Shown here piece by piece: positions 10,117 to 21,770 of a stretch of 64,000 nucleotides of DNA; positions within the stretch are counted from its first letter, which is position 1, and every line of letters starts with the position of its first letter. Both the position numbers and the translations under genes were made by a program. Below the pieces are notes generated by a model. The model had not been told where the DNA came from. It was given only the letters and a program-made list of their open reading frames with translations, and did not search any database. This DNA is from Mytilus galloprovincialis (lineage: Eukaryota > Mollusca > Bivalvia > Mytilida > Mytilidae): NCBI RefSeq assembly GCF_965363235.1, contig NC_134849.1:52212122-52276121 (forward strand). Reading direction: 5' to 3'.

Positions 10117-13100
10117 CATGTAATATTGAAGGACTGAAGACTAATATTGCATTTCTCCACACGTTAGATCTTTCGAAAACAATATTATGTCTACAGGAGC
10201 ATTTTTTATGGGATTTTCAAAAGAAAGAAATAAAGATACTACTCCCAAAAATGGATGATCATACAAGGTGCTACGATACAAACGACCCATTGGATAGTTT
10301 TAAATTGCCAAAAGGAAGAGGAGGGGTATCTGTTCTGTGGCCCTCTCAGTGGTCAAGTAGAATCAAGAAACTGAAGGACGGAAACGAAAGGATAATAGCA
10401 ATTCTTATAACAGCAACTAAGGATATCTGCCTGATCAATGCATATATGCCAACACATAATTCTGACTCTCTTTCAGAATATACAGAATGTTTGGACATTA
10501 TATTCGATATAATACAAAAATATGAAAATACGCACAGAATTGTATTAGCTGGAGATTTAAATGGAACACTACAAACTTCAAGAACTAACAAACATGACAA
10601 AATGCTTAGGAATTTTACCAAGAACATGAACCTGACAACTGGAGTAGAATTAATAAACACTCACACATTCTTCCATCATGCAGGCAACTCCTCATCCCAA
10701 ATCGATTACATTCTGGTTCAAGATGAAAATTTGGTAATGGACTATAAAATAGAAGAAAGATCTTGTGCAAACACTTCGGCACACACAATTGTTAAAATGG
10801 AAATAGCCTCTCAAATGACAAATATCAGAAAATCAAACCAACAGAACAAGAAAGCAAAGTACAAAATGCAATGGGAACAAATTGACAAAGAGGGTTATAA
10901 TAGTATCATTCAAAACAGTATAACCTCCATAGAGACCGAAAAGGATGTAAACATACAGTTAGACATGTTAGTGGAAGCAATGACTAAAGCAGGAAAAAAA
11001 ACAATTCCAACTAAATTGTTGCAAACAAAGGGTCCAAAATGGAAAGCCTCGCCTGAAGTGCTAATAATTTTAAATGCATGTAGAGAAATATACAAGAAAT
11101 GGCAGAGTGTTGGAAAAACAAAAGATCATGTCTTAGCAATTGAGTTAAAGAAGGAAAAAAAGAAATTAAGAAGCAAACTTAGAGCAGAGCAAGCAGTGGA
11201 TAGACAAAAACTTTATCAGCAAATAATAGACAATCCCAACACACAGCTATTTTACAGGCTAATAAACAGAGGTAGAAATAACAACCGTACAACAACAAAT
11301 TGCCTCAAAATCAATGGTGAATATATGTTCCTACCAGAAGAGCAAAGAAAAGGTTTTGCACAGTACTATGAAGACCTAAGCATACCAAAAGAAGAACAGT
11401 ACGACTGTAACTATCTGAATTTATGCAAAGTTAGACAAAGCTGCATACAAGAGGCCATACAGGAATGTACAGATATCCCAGAATTGTTTTCAGAATCAGA
11501 AATAGAGAAAGCGATAGATTGTCTTAACACCAAAAAGAGTCCGGATGAATACGGACTCGCAGCAGAACATCTAAAAAATGCAAAAGAAACTATAACACCA
11601 GCTTTAAAATCAATATTTAACAACATCTTACTATATAGGAAAGTTCCAACCTCATTCAAATCTGGTATACTCACTCCAGTGCTCAAAAAAGATAAAGATT
11701 CCACTGAATTAGGCAATTATAGAGGCATAACAGTTACACCAGTTACAGGAAAAACATTTGAGTACTCATTCCTAACCAAGCTGAATTTAGAATCTAAAAC
11801 AGACCTCCAGTTTGGCTTCACGAAAGGTTTATCACCAATAATGGCAAGTCTAATTATATCAGAAGCCAGGTATGAGGAAAAAAAAGGATCCGAAAATTTC
11901 TTTATTAATATTTTGGACGTGAAATCTGCATTTGATGTAGTTCAGCATTTCATTCTTATGGACAAGATGATAGATCAGGATATACATCCAGTATATTGGA
12001 AGATACTTACAGAACTCTATAATGACTTGACATCAAAAGTGAAATGGCTAGACGGTATCAGTACCCCATTCAACATCAAACAAGGTGTAAGACAAGGAGG
12101 AATACTGTCCACTCATCTTTACAAAGTTTTTGTCCAGGACTTGCTTGTGGAATTAGAAGAAAATGCTCTTGGATATCACCTAGGAAATATATATGCAGGC
12201 ACTCCAACATGTGCTGATGACATAGCATTTATCTCTAACAATGAAAATGAGCTTCAGATAATGTTAAATGTCCTCAGCAGATATGCCAATGAACATCATT
12301 ATACCATACATCCAATGAAAACACAAATTATTGATTGCTCAAAGACAAAAAGCAACTTTAAGTGGAATCTAGGTGGAAATGAAATAAATATAGCAGAATC
12401 AGGTGTACATTTAGGTATTATAAGAGCTGAAAAGAATGAATGCCAAGTCAATATACAAGAAAGAATACAAATTGCGAGAAGGACGAAATATGCTCTAATG
12501 GGGTCAGGAGTCCATGGAACAAATGGTTTAGATCCTCCAACATCATACAGTATCTATAAAACATATGTTGTACCAAGGCTTATATATGGACTGGAAGTAT
12601 TACCCATGACAAAGGCTAATATTGAGCAACTTGAAAAATTCCACAGGAAAAATCTCAGGCATATACAATCCCTACCAGAAAGAACATCTAATGCAGCAGT
12701 CTTACTTTTAATAGGAGCCTTACCGATAGAGGCAGAAATACACAAAAGATGTCTATCTCTCCTTTTATCTCTGTTAAACTGTGGAAATGATAAAATACAT
12801 CAAATACTAACCAGACAAGTAACTACAAATTTTGACAACAATAAGAGCTTTTTTACAAGAATAAGGAAAATATTAGAAATGTATGGGCTACCAAGCATCA
12901 CCCAATTACAAAATAACATACCAAAGAAAGAGCATTGGAAAAATTCTATCAAGACAAAAGTGGATAAATTTTGGAATGAAAAGATCTTAGCTGATGCAGA
13001 AAACAAATCAAGCCTAGCATTCCTTAATACAAGCAATCTAGAACCAAACAAACCACATCATGTCTGGAATATTAAACAACTTCCACGATTCGAACTACGA

Positions 13101-13502
13101 AAGGCAATCATAAAAGCAAGAGTAATGACTGGGACATATATACTGCAAGTGGATAAACACAAATTCACACATTACAATGTGGAAGCAACTTGTCAACTTT
13201 GTTACAGTGGTAATGAGGATGTGACACATTTCCTAACAACTTGTCCAATACTAAGTACAACAAGAGAAAAGTACTTCTCAGAAATAAGAGAAACCATCAC
13301 CCATGAGATTACTGCAGAAAATTGGAACAATGTCTTTAAAAACAAGGCAGCAATCTCTCAGTTAATAGTAGACTGTACAAAATATAAAGAAGTACTCAAC
13401 AACTCTAATAAATTATTGAACGTGATTGAGAACAAAACAAGAAACTTGATCTTTCAGCTACATATGGACAGATTGAAAATTCTGGAAAAAAAGAATGAAT
13501 AA
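10047..13502 (+). CDS. LINE A ORF2: AP endonuclease and reverse transcriptase
   Basis: The frame encodes 1151 residues without interruption. ATG 10047 overlaps ORF1 by 70 nt in another frame. Residues about 22-250 are an APE-like endonuclease: CNIEGLK, LQEHFLW, then AGDLNGT with aspartate 170, and NTSAHTIV in place of the usual SDH end motif. The reverse transcriptase lies at about 480-780, with NYRGITV, LQFGFTKG, INILDVKSAFD, GVRQGGILS and the catalytic CADDIAF (D724, D725). After it come the YGLEVLPM segment and a C-terminal CX2C-X8-H-X4-C zinc knuckle (C1049, C1052, H1061, C1066). No RNase H domain is apparent. It nicks target DNA and primes cDNA synthesis on the nicked end. The intact frame suggests a fairly young copy. 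Confidence 0.9.
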   Translation: MAPGNKPPPNNRQRTGDKNINIITCNIEGLKTNIAFLHTLDLSKTILCLQEHFLWDFQKKEIKILLPKMDDHTRCYDTNDPLDSFKLPKGRGGVSVLWPSQWSSRIKKLKDGNERIIAILITATKDICLINAYMPTHNSDSLSEYTECLDIIFDIIQKYENTHRIVLAGDLNGTLQTSRTNKHDKMLRNFTKNMNLTTGVELINTHTFFHHAGNSSSQIDYILVQDENLVMDYKIEERSCANTSAHTIVKMEIASQMTNIRKSNQQNKKAKYKMQWEQIDKEGYNSIIQNSITSIETEKDVNIQLDMLVEAMTKAGKKTIPTKLLQTKGPKWKASPEVLIILNACREIYKKWQSVGKTKDHVLAIELKKEKKKLRSKLRAEQAVDRQKLYQQIIDNPNTQLFYRLINRGRNNNRTTTNCLKINGEYMFLPEEQRKGFAQYYEDLSIPKEEQYDCNYLNLCKVRQSCIQEAIQECTDIPELFSESEIEKAIDCLNTKKSPDEYGLAAEHLKNAKETITPALKSIFNNILLYRKVPTSFKSGILTPVLKKDKDSTELGNYRGITVTPVTGKTFEYSFLTKLNLESKTDLQFGFTKGLSPIMASLIISEARYEEKKGSENFFINILDVKSAFDVVQHFILMDKMIDQDIHPVYWKILTELYNDLTSKVKWLDGISTPFNIKQGVRQGGILSTHLYKVFVQDLLVELEENALGYHLGNIYAGTPTCADDIAFISNNENELQIMLNVLSRYANEHHYTIHPMKTQIIDCSKTKSNFKWNLGGNEINIAESGVHLGIIRAEKNECQVNIQERIQIARRTKYALMGSGVHGTNGLDPPTSYSIYKTYVVPRLIYGLEVLPMTKANIEQLEKFHRKNLRHIQSLPERTSNAAVLLLIGALPIEAEIHKRCLSLLLSLLNCGNDKIHQILTRQVTTNFDNNKSFFTRIRKILEMYGLPSITQLQNNIPKKEHWKNSIKTKVDKFWNEKILADAENKSSLAFLNTSNLEPNKPHHVWNIKQLPRFELRKAIIKARVMTGTYILQVDKHKFTHYNVEATCQLCYSGNEDVTHFLTTCPILSTTREKYFSEIRETITHEITAENWNNVFKNKAAISQLIVDCTKYKEVLNNSNKLLNVIENKTRNLIFQLHMDRLKILEKKNE

Positions 13503-14328
13503 GAATAGACAGGATGATATGTACAAATGTATATGAGTAATTCCATAATAAACAGTATTCATGGATCAGGACAATATGAGGAAATTCAGTCAACAGAATA
13601 TAGTGCCTTAATATGATACAAATAGACATTAAGCCCAGCACCGAGTCTGAAATATGATAAATAAAGTATATAATGCAAAAAAATATATATAAATGTACAT
13701 AATTTACAAACAAAGAAAAGAAACAAAATTAAGCACATATATTTTAAAATCTATTTTAATCTCATTTAAAAATCACTACTGATGCCAAATTATTTTATTT
13801 TATTTTATAATTACTGCAATATTTGAATAAAGTGAATATAAGACATATATATGTTAAAGGAAATATCTTCACAGTTAACATCCCAAACCACCATATTTAA
13901 AAAAAAAAATAAATAAATAAATTATCTTTTATTGTTTTAAATCACCAAATCCATTAGGTATTTTACATTAGTATGAAATTGCTACTTAATATATTACAAC
14001 GTATTTTACCAGTTTTTAGCGCATTTGATCATATATTACTTAATTTTATCGTTTAACATTAAATGGTTTGCTTTTATTCTAAACTTATATAAAGCAATAA
14101 TAACAGATTTTTAACCTAAACAGGAGATAAGATAGTTTTAAAAAAAAAACCACCCAAGTCCCTGTATATATGCCATGTAAAAAAAAACCCAACAACTTTC
14201 TTTCTTTTATATGCATGTGCTGTACATATTTTTAATGTGTTTAAAAATTTTAATACGACATTAAGGGTATATACTCCATTCGGAGGTGCTCCTACTTAAA
14301 GGAGGCTAATACACAGAAGAAGAAGAAG
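13503..14328 (+). other. LINE A 3' untranslated region, terminal hairpin and GAA tail
   Basis: An AT-rich 3' region ends with a small hairpin: CTCCT at 14289-14293, a six-base loop, AGGAG at 14300-14304. A tail of AGA/GAA repeats follows at 14,315-14,328. A stem-loop followed by a microsatellite instead of poly(A) is typical of LINE clades whose reverse transcriptase recognises its own 3' end. Confidence 0.7.
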
Positions 14329-15375
14329 TATGGACACAGACGCAAATTGTCAGTGGGGTTAAAGGTCGTTACAAATGTATTGAAAGCTAGACTGGAAATG
14401 TGTATTAACAAATTGAGTTGATGTGTACATGTCTTCATTCAAATGCATTGACTGATAAAAAAAAAAGGGGGCTTCAACTTCCAACCCTCTCTGTGAATTT
14501 GTTGTTTGAGTGTTTGAATATGGAGTTTGTTAATAAATAGCTGCACTGTAAGCGCATGATATGTCTTGATTCCTTTTAAGCTTGCTTAAAGGTTGAACTA
14601 TTTTGTTTTGTACAATTATTAGTCTATTTGTTTTCTCATTTCATTTGTTTAATATTTGTCATTTTAAGGTCTTTTATAGCTGACTGTGCTGTATGAGCTT
14701 TTGTCATTGTTGAATGTTGAAGGCTATTTGGGGACCTGTAGTTGTTAATCTTGTTTTAAATTTTGGAATGTAGCTGAAGTCAACAGACATAGACAATTCA
14801 CCCAAGTTTTATAAAATGATGTGGAAGTGTTTATGTGAATAATTGAGATGGGAAATGAGGAAAGTGTCAAAGTGACAACAACCCAACCATAGAGTAGACA
14901 ACAGCTGAAGGCCTCCAATGGGTTTTCAATGTAGCCAGAAACTCCTGCACTTATTGTCCAAAAACTATAAAATCCCTTCTTTTTTTTTAGCATATATAAA
15001 AATTCATAACACAGAAATGTATAATCTGAAATTTATTACAATCAAAAGGGACCTTAGGTCAATAGTGTAAACAATTCACCAAAGTTTAATTAAAGGTGAT
15101 GGATGCATTTTTGTGTTATTGTTCAAAATTGGAAAATTCTCTCTTTTTTAAGGATAAAATCTCTCTTCATAACATGGAAATGAAAATTCTAAAATTTATA
15201 AAATCGATGTGGAGCTTATGTCAATAGATATAAACATTTCAACAAATTTTCTTGAAAGTAGGGGGAAGTGTTTTCTAGTTATTGTCTGAAGTGTGGATGA
15301 TGGACTGATAGACAACAGTATACTATATTATGTTGTGTGTGAGACATTGGTATAATAAAATGGTTTCGAATGAAT
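14329..15375. other. Intergenic with repeat fragments
   Basis: 14,655-14,760 resembles the part of the CCACATCTTC-ended family around 'TTTTATAGCTGACTGTGCT'. 14,846-14,960 is a fragment of another family (see next entry). No gene was seen. Confidence 0.5.
14846..14960 (+). repeat. GTGTCAAAGTGACAACAACCC repeat, copy 1
   Basis: It contains 'GTGTCAAAGTGACAACAACC', 'AGACAACAGCTGAAGGCC' and 'TTCAATGTAGCCAGAAACTC'. Copies lie at 47,645-47,760 (same strand) and 51,900-52,010 (opposite strand). A dispersed non-coding element. Confidence 0.7.
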
Positions 15376-16540
15376 AATGATTAGAAACTGTTTAATGCAG
15401 TTATTGAGGGAACGACAGTGAAGAAATTCCTGAGATCAATGCGTTTGAATCCTAAGAATTCAATTTTTGTTGAAATGAAACAAAGTTCAATTTTTGACCC
15501 TTTGGATCTTAATGTAGACCAATTTGAAAAAGGACAATCCTGTGCAATTGAATATTTCTTGCTATTGTGCAATACTGTGCAATTAAAAATTTCTTGCTAT
15601 TGCACAATACTGTGCAATTGGAGATTTCTTGCTATTGTGCAATACTGTGCAATTGAACATTTCTTGCTATTAAACAATACTGTGCAATTGAAGATTTCTT
15701 GCTATTGCAGAATACTGCGCAATTGAAAATTTCTTGCTATTGCACAATACTTAGTATAATAATTTTTGACCCCGATTTGGACCAACTTGAAAACTGGGCC
15801 CATAATCAAAAATCTAAGTACATGTTAAGACTCACCATATCAAAGAACCCCAAGAATTCAATTTTTATTAAAATCAAGCTTATTTTAATTTTGGACCCTT
15901 TGGACTTTATTGTAGACCAATTAGAAAACAGGACCTAAAATTAAGAATTTGGACATGGTTAGATTTGGCATATCAAAGAAGCACAATACCGTAATTCATT
16001 TTTTTGATGAAATCAAACAAAGTTTAATTTTGGCCCCTTATTCCTTGGGACCAAAACTCCAAAATTAATCCAACCCTTCCTTTTGTGGTCATAAACCTTT
16101 ATAGATTTCTATTAACTTATACTAAAGTTATTGTTCAAAAACCAAGAAAAATGCTTATTTGGGGCCTGTTTTTGGCCCCTAAATCCTACACTGTTGGAAC
16201 TAAAATTACCAAAATCTATCCCATCCCTCCTTATGTGGCCATAGACCTTATGTTAAAATATCATAGATTTCTGTTTACCAATACTTAAGTTATAGAGCAA
16301 AAACCCAAAACAATGCTAATTTGGCCCCTTATTCCTAAACTGTTGAGACCAAAATACCCCAAATCAATTCCACCCTTCCTTTCATGGTCATAAATCTTGT
16401 GTCTAAATTTCATATATTTCCATTTTACTTTTACTGAAGTTAGAGTGCGAAAACCGAATATCTTTGGATGAAGACGATGATGCCAACGTGATACCAATGT
16501 ACAACCAAAAAGTTTTCAATTTTTGCGGTTGTATAAAAAT
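15376..16540 (+). repeat. Composite repeat family, copy 2
   Basis: It lacks the leader seen at 2.09 kb but keeps the palindromic array, the TTTTGGACC phrases, two to three decayed units of the 158-bp type and the terminal hairpin (16,500-16,533) with GTATAAAAA. It is followed directly by copy 3. Confidence 0.65.
15537..15752. repeat. Palindromic TTGCACA array, about seven units
   Basis: Units of about 32-33 bp with TGCACAATACTGTGCA cores. The open frame across it (15418-15726) encodes a repeated CNTVQLKISCYC phrase and is an artefact of the array. Confidence 0.8.
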
Positions 16541-17482
16541 GATGTCAAATCAAATTTTTAATGGAGTTTGCAACAGTAATTAATCAACTACTCATTTTAA
16601 TACATCATAAAGTATTAAAGTGTAAATGTCATACAGTCATGGTGATGATGCCTCCGCTAGCATATAACGTATAAAGGTACATAAATCAAGAACTGTAAAA
16701 GTGAAGCTGCTAAAAATTGAACTTAAACCAAGTTTAGAGGTACCGGTAATAAGCATTGTATACACATTTTGCTAAATTTAGTTGAGACAAACTTGAGAAA
16801 TTTTTCCATTTGTGAAAGGGGATAACCCTAGAATGATAATCAAAGTGCTTGTAATCACTGAATGGCTATTAAAGACTGCTTAAATTTATCAGTTGGTAGT
16901 AAAGTGAATTTTGCATTGTATATTGTATATATAGCATTATTTTAAGTCGATTCAACTACTATTCTGGACAGAGAAAGATAACTCCAATTTTCAAAGAAGA
17001 TTTCATAAAGCAATGGTTTTAGGTAATATTAATTCAACAACCATTCTGGACAAAGAAAGATAACTCCAATTTATTGTCTTGAATCTACAAAAATGTTTGT
17101 TTTAGGCCCTCAATTCCTCGACTGTTTGCCCCATAACCCACAAAATAGACCCCAAACTTCTACTTATGGTATTAAATATTATGGTACAGTTTCAGAACAA
17201 TTGAAATACTTATACACAACTTTTTGTACTGACACAAGATTAATGCTTGTTTTGGGCACCTTTAGAACCCTTATTCATAAACCTTAGGGACTATATATAT
17301 ATATACATGTATAACCGCCCCAAAACAATCCCAAGCTTCCTTTTATGATTATAAATATTATGTTATAATTTAATGGCTTCCTTTTTACTTATACTGAAGT
17401 TATTATCTGGAAACCATCCGTCTTGGGAAGACGACGACAGGATACCTACATGTATTTCAACTGCAAAAATTTCTGTGGTTGT
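16541..17482 (+). repeat. Composite repeat family, copy 3
   Basis: It starts with the leader (ATGGAGTTTGCAACAG), then 'CACTGAATGG', 'TTGGTAGTAAAGTGAAT', 'ATTCAACTACTATTCTGGAC', two decayed units and the end 'GTGGTTGTATAAAAAT'. The palindromic array is missing. Confidence 0.6.
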
Positions 17483-18628
17483 ATAAAAATTTCAAATATG
17501 TACAATGAAATATAGTTTCAAAATTGATAAGCCTAGATAGGCCTTTTAATTTTTTCCCCACATAGTTGAAGGAACATTTACACTCAGGACCGAGTCATAA
17601 GTAGGCAGTACAGTCTACAGATGTATTAAAACAACCTAGCATCATATTGCTAGTAGTGGGAGTAGCATTCTCGGGTAAATTTGTTCTTTTTTTTTTTTTA
17701 TAATATGTTTGGTTCAAATCAAAATAGAATGCTTTTATCTCCCTAATACTTACATTGTAAATAGAGGTGGTACTACTTTGACAAATCCTTGTACATGAGA
17801 GTTTTCTGTCAAATCTTTATTTCACAAAGAATGAAATGCATAACAATGAACTGAGCTCAAAGCAAAGTACTTTAATAATACACTTAGACAAAGAGCTAAA
17901 TCCAGTGATATACTTTGTACTACAGGTCCTTCATTAACATCCATTGACCAAAACCATATCTCAACGACATTCCATACTACATGGTTGGATTCGGAAGTCC
18001 TGAAAAAGACATGATTTTTTTTAACATATTTTAAGTATATATATACACAGGTTAAAACTTTCTTGTTGTATAATCATTCCGTATCTAGCAACTATCAATT
18101 TGCTTGCACATATTGATATATGTTGAGTGTACCTCTGTCGGAAATAAGAACACACAAACCTCCACCTAGTTTTAGTCAATGGACAAAACATTCAAAACTA
18201 TAAAATATTATAGATCTAAGACTTGTCAGTGTCTATTTACCATTGCCACTGAATCAGTGATATATGTATTGTACACACAATTGTATACATGCAAGACTAA
18301 AATTATAAAGTACATACATGTTTGTATATAAGACTAAAACTGACATTCAGTCTTTACAACATCTTCATTCCCAAAGTCATTTTCAAATCTGACTTCATGG
18401 TAAAATAAGATTCCATATCTACAACCAATTAAAAGGAAAAATCCCTCTGATAGACTAGCATTTAAATCCGATTTCTAAAATGGAAGCTAGGTCACCTTGG
18501 AACTTAGAACTAAAAAAAATCAAACAATATATCTGATATATTTCAAATGCATGTACATGAAATAATATAAATCTCTAAAATTCACCATATTGTTCCCTTT
18601 TTCATCTTCTGTTAGATACTGTATATCC
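17483..18628. other. Intergenic, nothing recognised
   Basis: AT-rich, with no supported gene, RNA or matched repeat. Confidence 0.5.
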
Positions 18629-18777
18629 AGTGGCGGATCCAGAAATTTTCTTAAGTGGGGGCCCACTGACTGACCTAAGAGGGGGGTCGGGTCGCTCAAG
18701 TCATGATTCAGTGATTCCCTATATAAGCAACCAATTTTTTTCTCAAAAAGCAGCCCCCCCCCCTAAATCCGCCTCTG
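18629..18777 (+). repeat. GGATCC-ended dispersed repeat, copy 3 (most complete)
   Basis: It runs from AGTGGCGGATCC to AATCCGCCTCTG, so the two ends are inverted. The body has 'CTGACTGACCTAAGAGGGGG', 'AAGTCATGATTCAGTGATTC' and 'CTATATAAGCAACCAA'. About 149 bp, non-coding, MITE-like. Confidence 0.65.
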
Positions 18778-21479
18778 ATATCAACCTCTAGATGTCTTTC
18801 AATTACATTCAGTTTAGTGTGGGTTGATCTTTGATTGTTGTACATGTTACAACCAGATTCCCGGCAGGGGGCAACTTTGTAAGACCGCAGAGGTTCAAGC
18901 TTAGATTTTGAAATAAGGGGGAAAATGTAACCTTTTCAATTTATAAAACAGGTTCAACATCATTTCTATACATATATAAACATATTCTGAATTGTGGACA
19001 CACCTTCATTAAATATTCTACTTCAATTAGTGGAGGAGATCAAATTAAAAAGTTGCAATGGTTAAATACTCCAATCACAGTCTTTCCTGCTAAAATTTCA
19101 TGTGTAGAATGTGATAAACGGTTTTTGGGTCTATATATTGTCCTTGATATTGAGGTTATTTTGACACAGCAAAATATAAAGAAAATGTAAACTATGATCT
19201 GGAAATTGACTTCGTTTTCCCAAAATAAGCCCACTTAAACTGAACTTTAAATGCAAAAGACCTCTAAATGGCTAACAGATATTGCTATATAAAAGATAAG
19301 TCCTTGATTATACATGTACATGATATTAAAGAATTCATGAATTTTACACTGATTCTGTCAGTTGAATGGACTAGAATGAGATAAGTTATATACATGATAG
19401 ACATAAAGGTTTTTTCCAACAGTTGTGGTGTAAATTAAATTAGTTGTATTTTATGGATGATATATTTATGTATATACATGTATGTAAATCATTGGCTCTT
19501 CAACCAATGATATTTTACAATATTGATTATTAATTTTGTTTATTTTTCTAATGTTGGTATTTTTCAGCATACTAAAAATGTTTTAACACAACACGAGCAC
19601 AAGCTTGATAGGGTGTCCTCACACAGTGTTTCCGTTGGCTGTCCCCATTTTCCCAATTTGCGAAAAAATAATACTTGTGGCGATAAAAATTCGTCATTTG
19701 CTAAAGAATTTGGCGAAAGAAATATATAGAAAGATTTATTTTCCTCCTTCTTGTTTATTTACTTTTTTCGAGTTTCTCAGACTTTAACTTATCAGACAAT
19801 ACTCGGAATTCACCTTGACCTCATTAAGATTTTGACAGAAAATCAATTATCAGGCTATCAGCTGATTGCAATTTACAGCTATCGACAACGAAGGACTAAT
19901 TAATAAAGGTGTTGATTGAATTGTTTGACAAAATGATATGGTTGAATGGCTTCCACTAAATGTCACATACAGGAGTTATTTACCACTTTTCGACTCACGT
20001 GTTTGAAGAACTCTTTTGACGTCTCCTCTCCATGTAAAGTTAGTTTAGAAAAGAAAGCTGTTGTTGTGACAATAAATGTTAAAGGGCAAGAAAAATCTCC
20101 GATTTAAAACTTGAATTATCCTTTGACTTTGATGTAAGTAATTGATCAGGGAGACTACTTTAAAGTCGTTTGAGTGACACGCGTGTTTCAAGCATAGTTT
20201 TACGTCTCAACTTTTTCATTTAAGATGGTCAAGATGGTGGTTATGAAGAAGGGGGGGGGGAAAGCATTCTGGCGTCACAATTTCAAATGACATAGGATAA
20301 CATATGATCTGTCCATATATATGTATGAGGGTAGAAATGGGGGTATCTTATTGAAGTATTCTTGCCAAATGAAGATTAAACAGTAATTCTTAGACATGAC
20401 CATAAAATGGGGGGATAGAACCTTTATCGGGACTCCAGTATCGGGTGTTTTTAAGCTCGGGATTATCCCCCCTCATAAAATTTACACTTTTTTCAAGACG
20501 ATTAAAAAATCAGCTGAATTTGACAAATCACACTATTTGTTTTCCAAAAATAACCGTAATTGGATGGGGGTTCTGTGTATTCACATTATTTGAACAACTC
20601 TCCTTGGGCCGAGAAAAAAAAGATCCGTGTTTCAGGTAACCTGACCGACCCTGTTTTTTAGCCCCGACCCTAACTTTTTTATTAGATCTTTCAAAAAAAA
20701 AAAAAATGATAATTATCAACCGACCCTGTTTTTGACACAGGCTTCTGATAAATGACATAATATTTTTTCTCTCTTGCTTCCTCTTGCACAGAAAGCCAGT
20801 AAAATATTTTATTAATGTCAAAAGGTATTCCAAATAGGTTAAAATCCAAGAAATTTGCACAGCAGGTGCTTCAAATATTGCAAATGGCCCAAGACCACAA
20901 TTAATGACCCCGCTTTTCGTTGTTCACGAATGTAGTTCCTTTTAATTAGAGTGTATTTTTCCTTAATTCTTTTTTTTCCCTTCCCCACTCATTTCTTAGA
21001 TTTTATTGGGTGGAAATGAAAGATGAGAGGTAAAATAATTTTTTGGATGTTGTATTTAAACTCATTTTGATATGGAATGAGTGATTAGGCCAAGTGCAAA
21101 AAGGTCATATTTACAGTTTTCGGAACATCTCTTGACTTGTCCATAGGGGTATGGATGTATATTGGCTAAATTTGTAAAAGTGATTGCTTCAATCTTTCTG
21201 AATTTTGGATATATTTTTAGACTAGTGCTATACATAAGACACACAAAAAATTTGACAAAAGTGCATGGTGCAATTTTTTTAATGATACAAAATGTTCTAA
21301 AGAAATGATAGAGAAATTAATTGTGGTCTGTGGCCAAATGGCACACTTCCCGTTTTTGAAACTAATTATGGATCTGGACTTGGAAAAAACATGATAAATA
21401 CTCAATAACTCAAATATGAAATTTTGAATCATCACCAAAAAGTATACAGATATTAAGATTAATGTAACTAAGAAGTGTT
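18778..21479. other. Intergenic with minor repeat fragments
   Basis: 18,848-18,900 is a fragment of the GACCGCAGAGGTT repeat. 20,561-20,602 carries 'GATGGGGGTTCTGTGTATTC' seen again near 23.99 kb. 20,636-20,740 has two ACCGACCCTGTTTTT phrases. No gene is supported. Confidence 0.5.
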
Positions 21480-21770
21480 TAAAGATTTAAGCCATAATCA
21501 AGAATTGTTTTTGAGATACGGTGTAACATGTGAAAAAAACACCCCCCTGTTTAAGTTACAATGTGCCGTAACTCAAAAAGTTTTAATCTTATTTTCACCA
21601 AAAAGTATACAGATCATGTGACCATCATAAGAAACAACTATATTAAGTTTCATAAAATTTGGATAAGTCGTTCTCAAGTTACGGTGCCACATGTTTACGC
21701 TGGACAGACAGACGGACACCTGACATTTGTATACCATAATACGTCCTGTCTTTGAAGGACGTATAAAAAG
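21480..21770 (+). repeat. Dispersed repeat with ACAGACAGACGGACACC and terminal ATACGTCC/GGACGTAT hairpin
   Basis: It holds 'GTTCTCAAGTTACGGTG', 'GGACAGACAGACGGACACC' and a perfect 8-bp terminal hairpin (21,739-21,746 with 21,757-21,764) followed by AAAAAG. The hairpin plus TATAAAAA end is shared in form with the composite repeat family, though the bodies differ. Confidence 0.65.

Larger units (their letters stand above)
6544..14328 (+). mobile_element. LINE A: APE-type non-LTR retrotransposon
   Basis: A single A-rich coding strand carries, in order, an SGNH-hydrolase-like frame (6566-7123), three direct repeats (7176-7340), ORF1 with a PHD finger (7444-10116), ORF2 with endonuclease and reverse transcriptase (10047-13502), a 3' untranslated part, a hairpin and a GAA-repeat tail (14,315-14,328). 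SGNH and PHD domains are known in ORF1 proteins of CR1-group LINEs, but the reverse transcriptase is too divergent for me to fix the clade. The left boundary is uncertain. The first frame has no ATG, which suggests 5' truncation near 6.54-6.57 kb. I found no target-site duplication. Confidence 0.8.

Noticed and set aside
11411-13713. Minus-strand frames of 60-100 codons across LINE A ORF2
   Set aside because: Shadows of an intact long frame on the other strand.
15418-15726. 102-codon frame with repeated CNTVQLKISCYC
   Set aside because: It translates the palindromic TTGCACA array.
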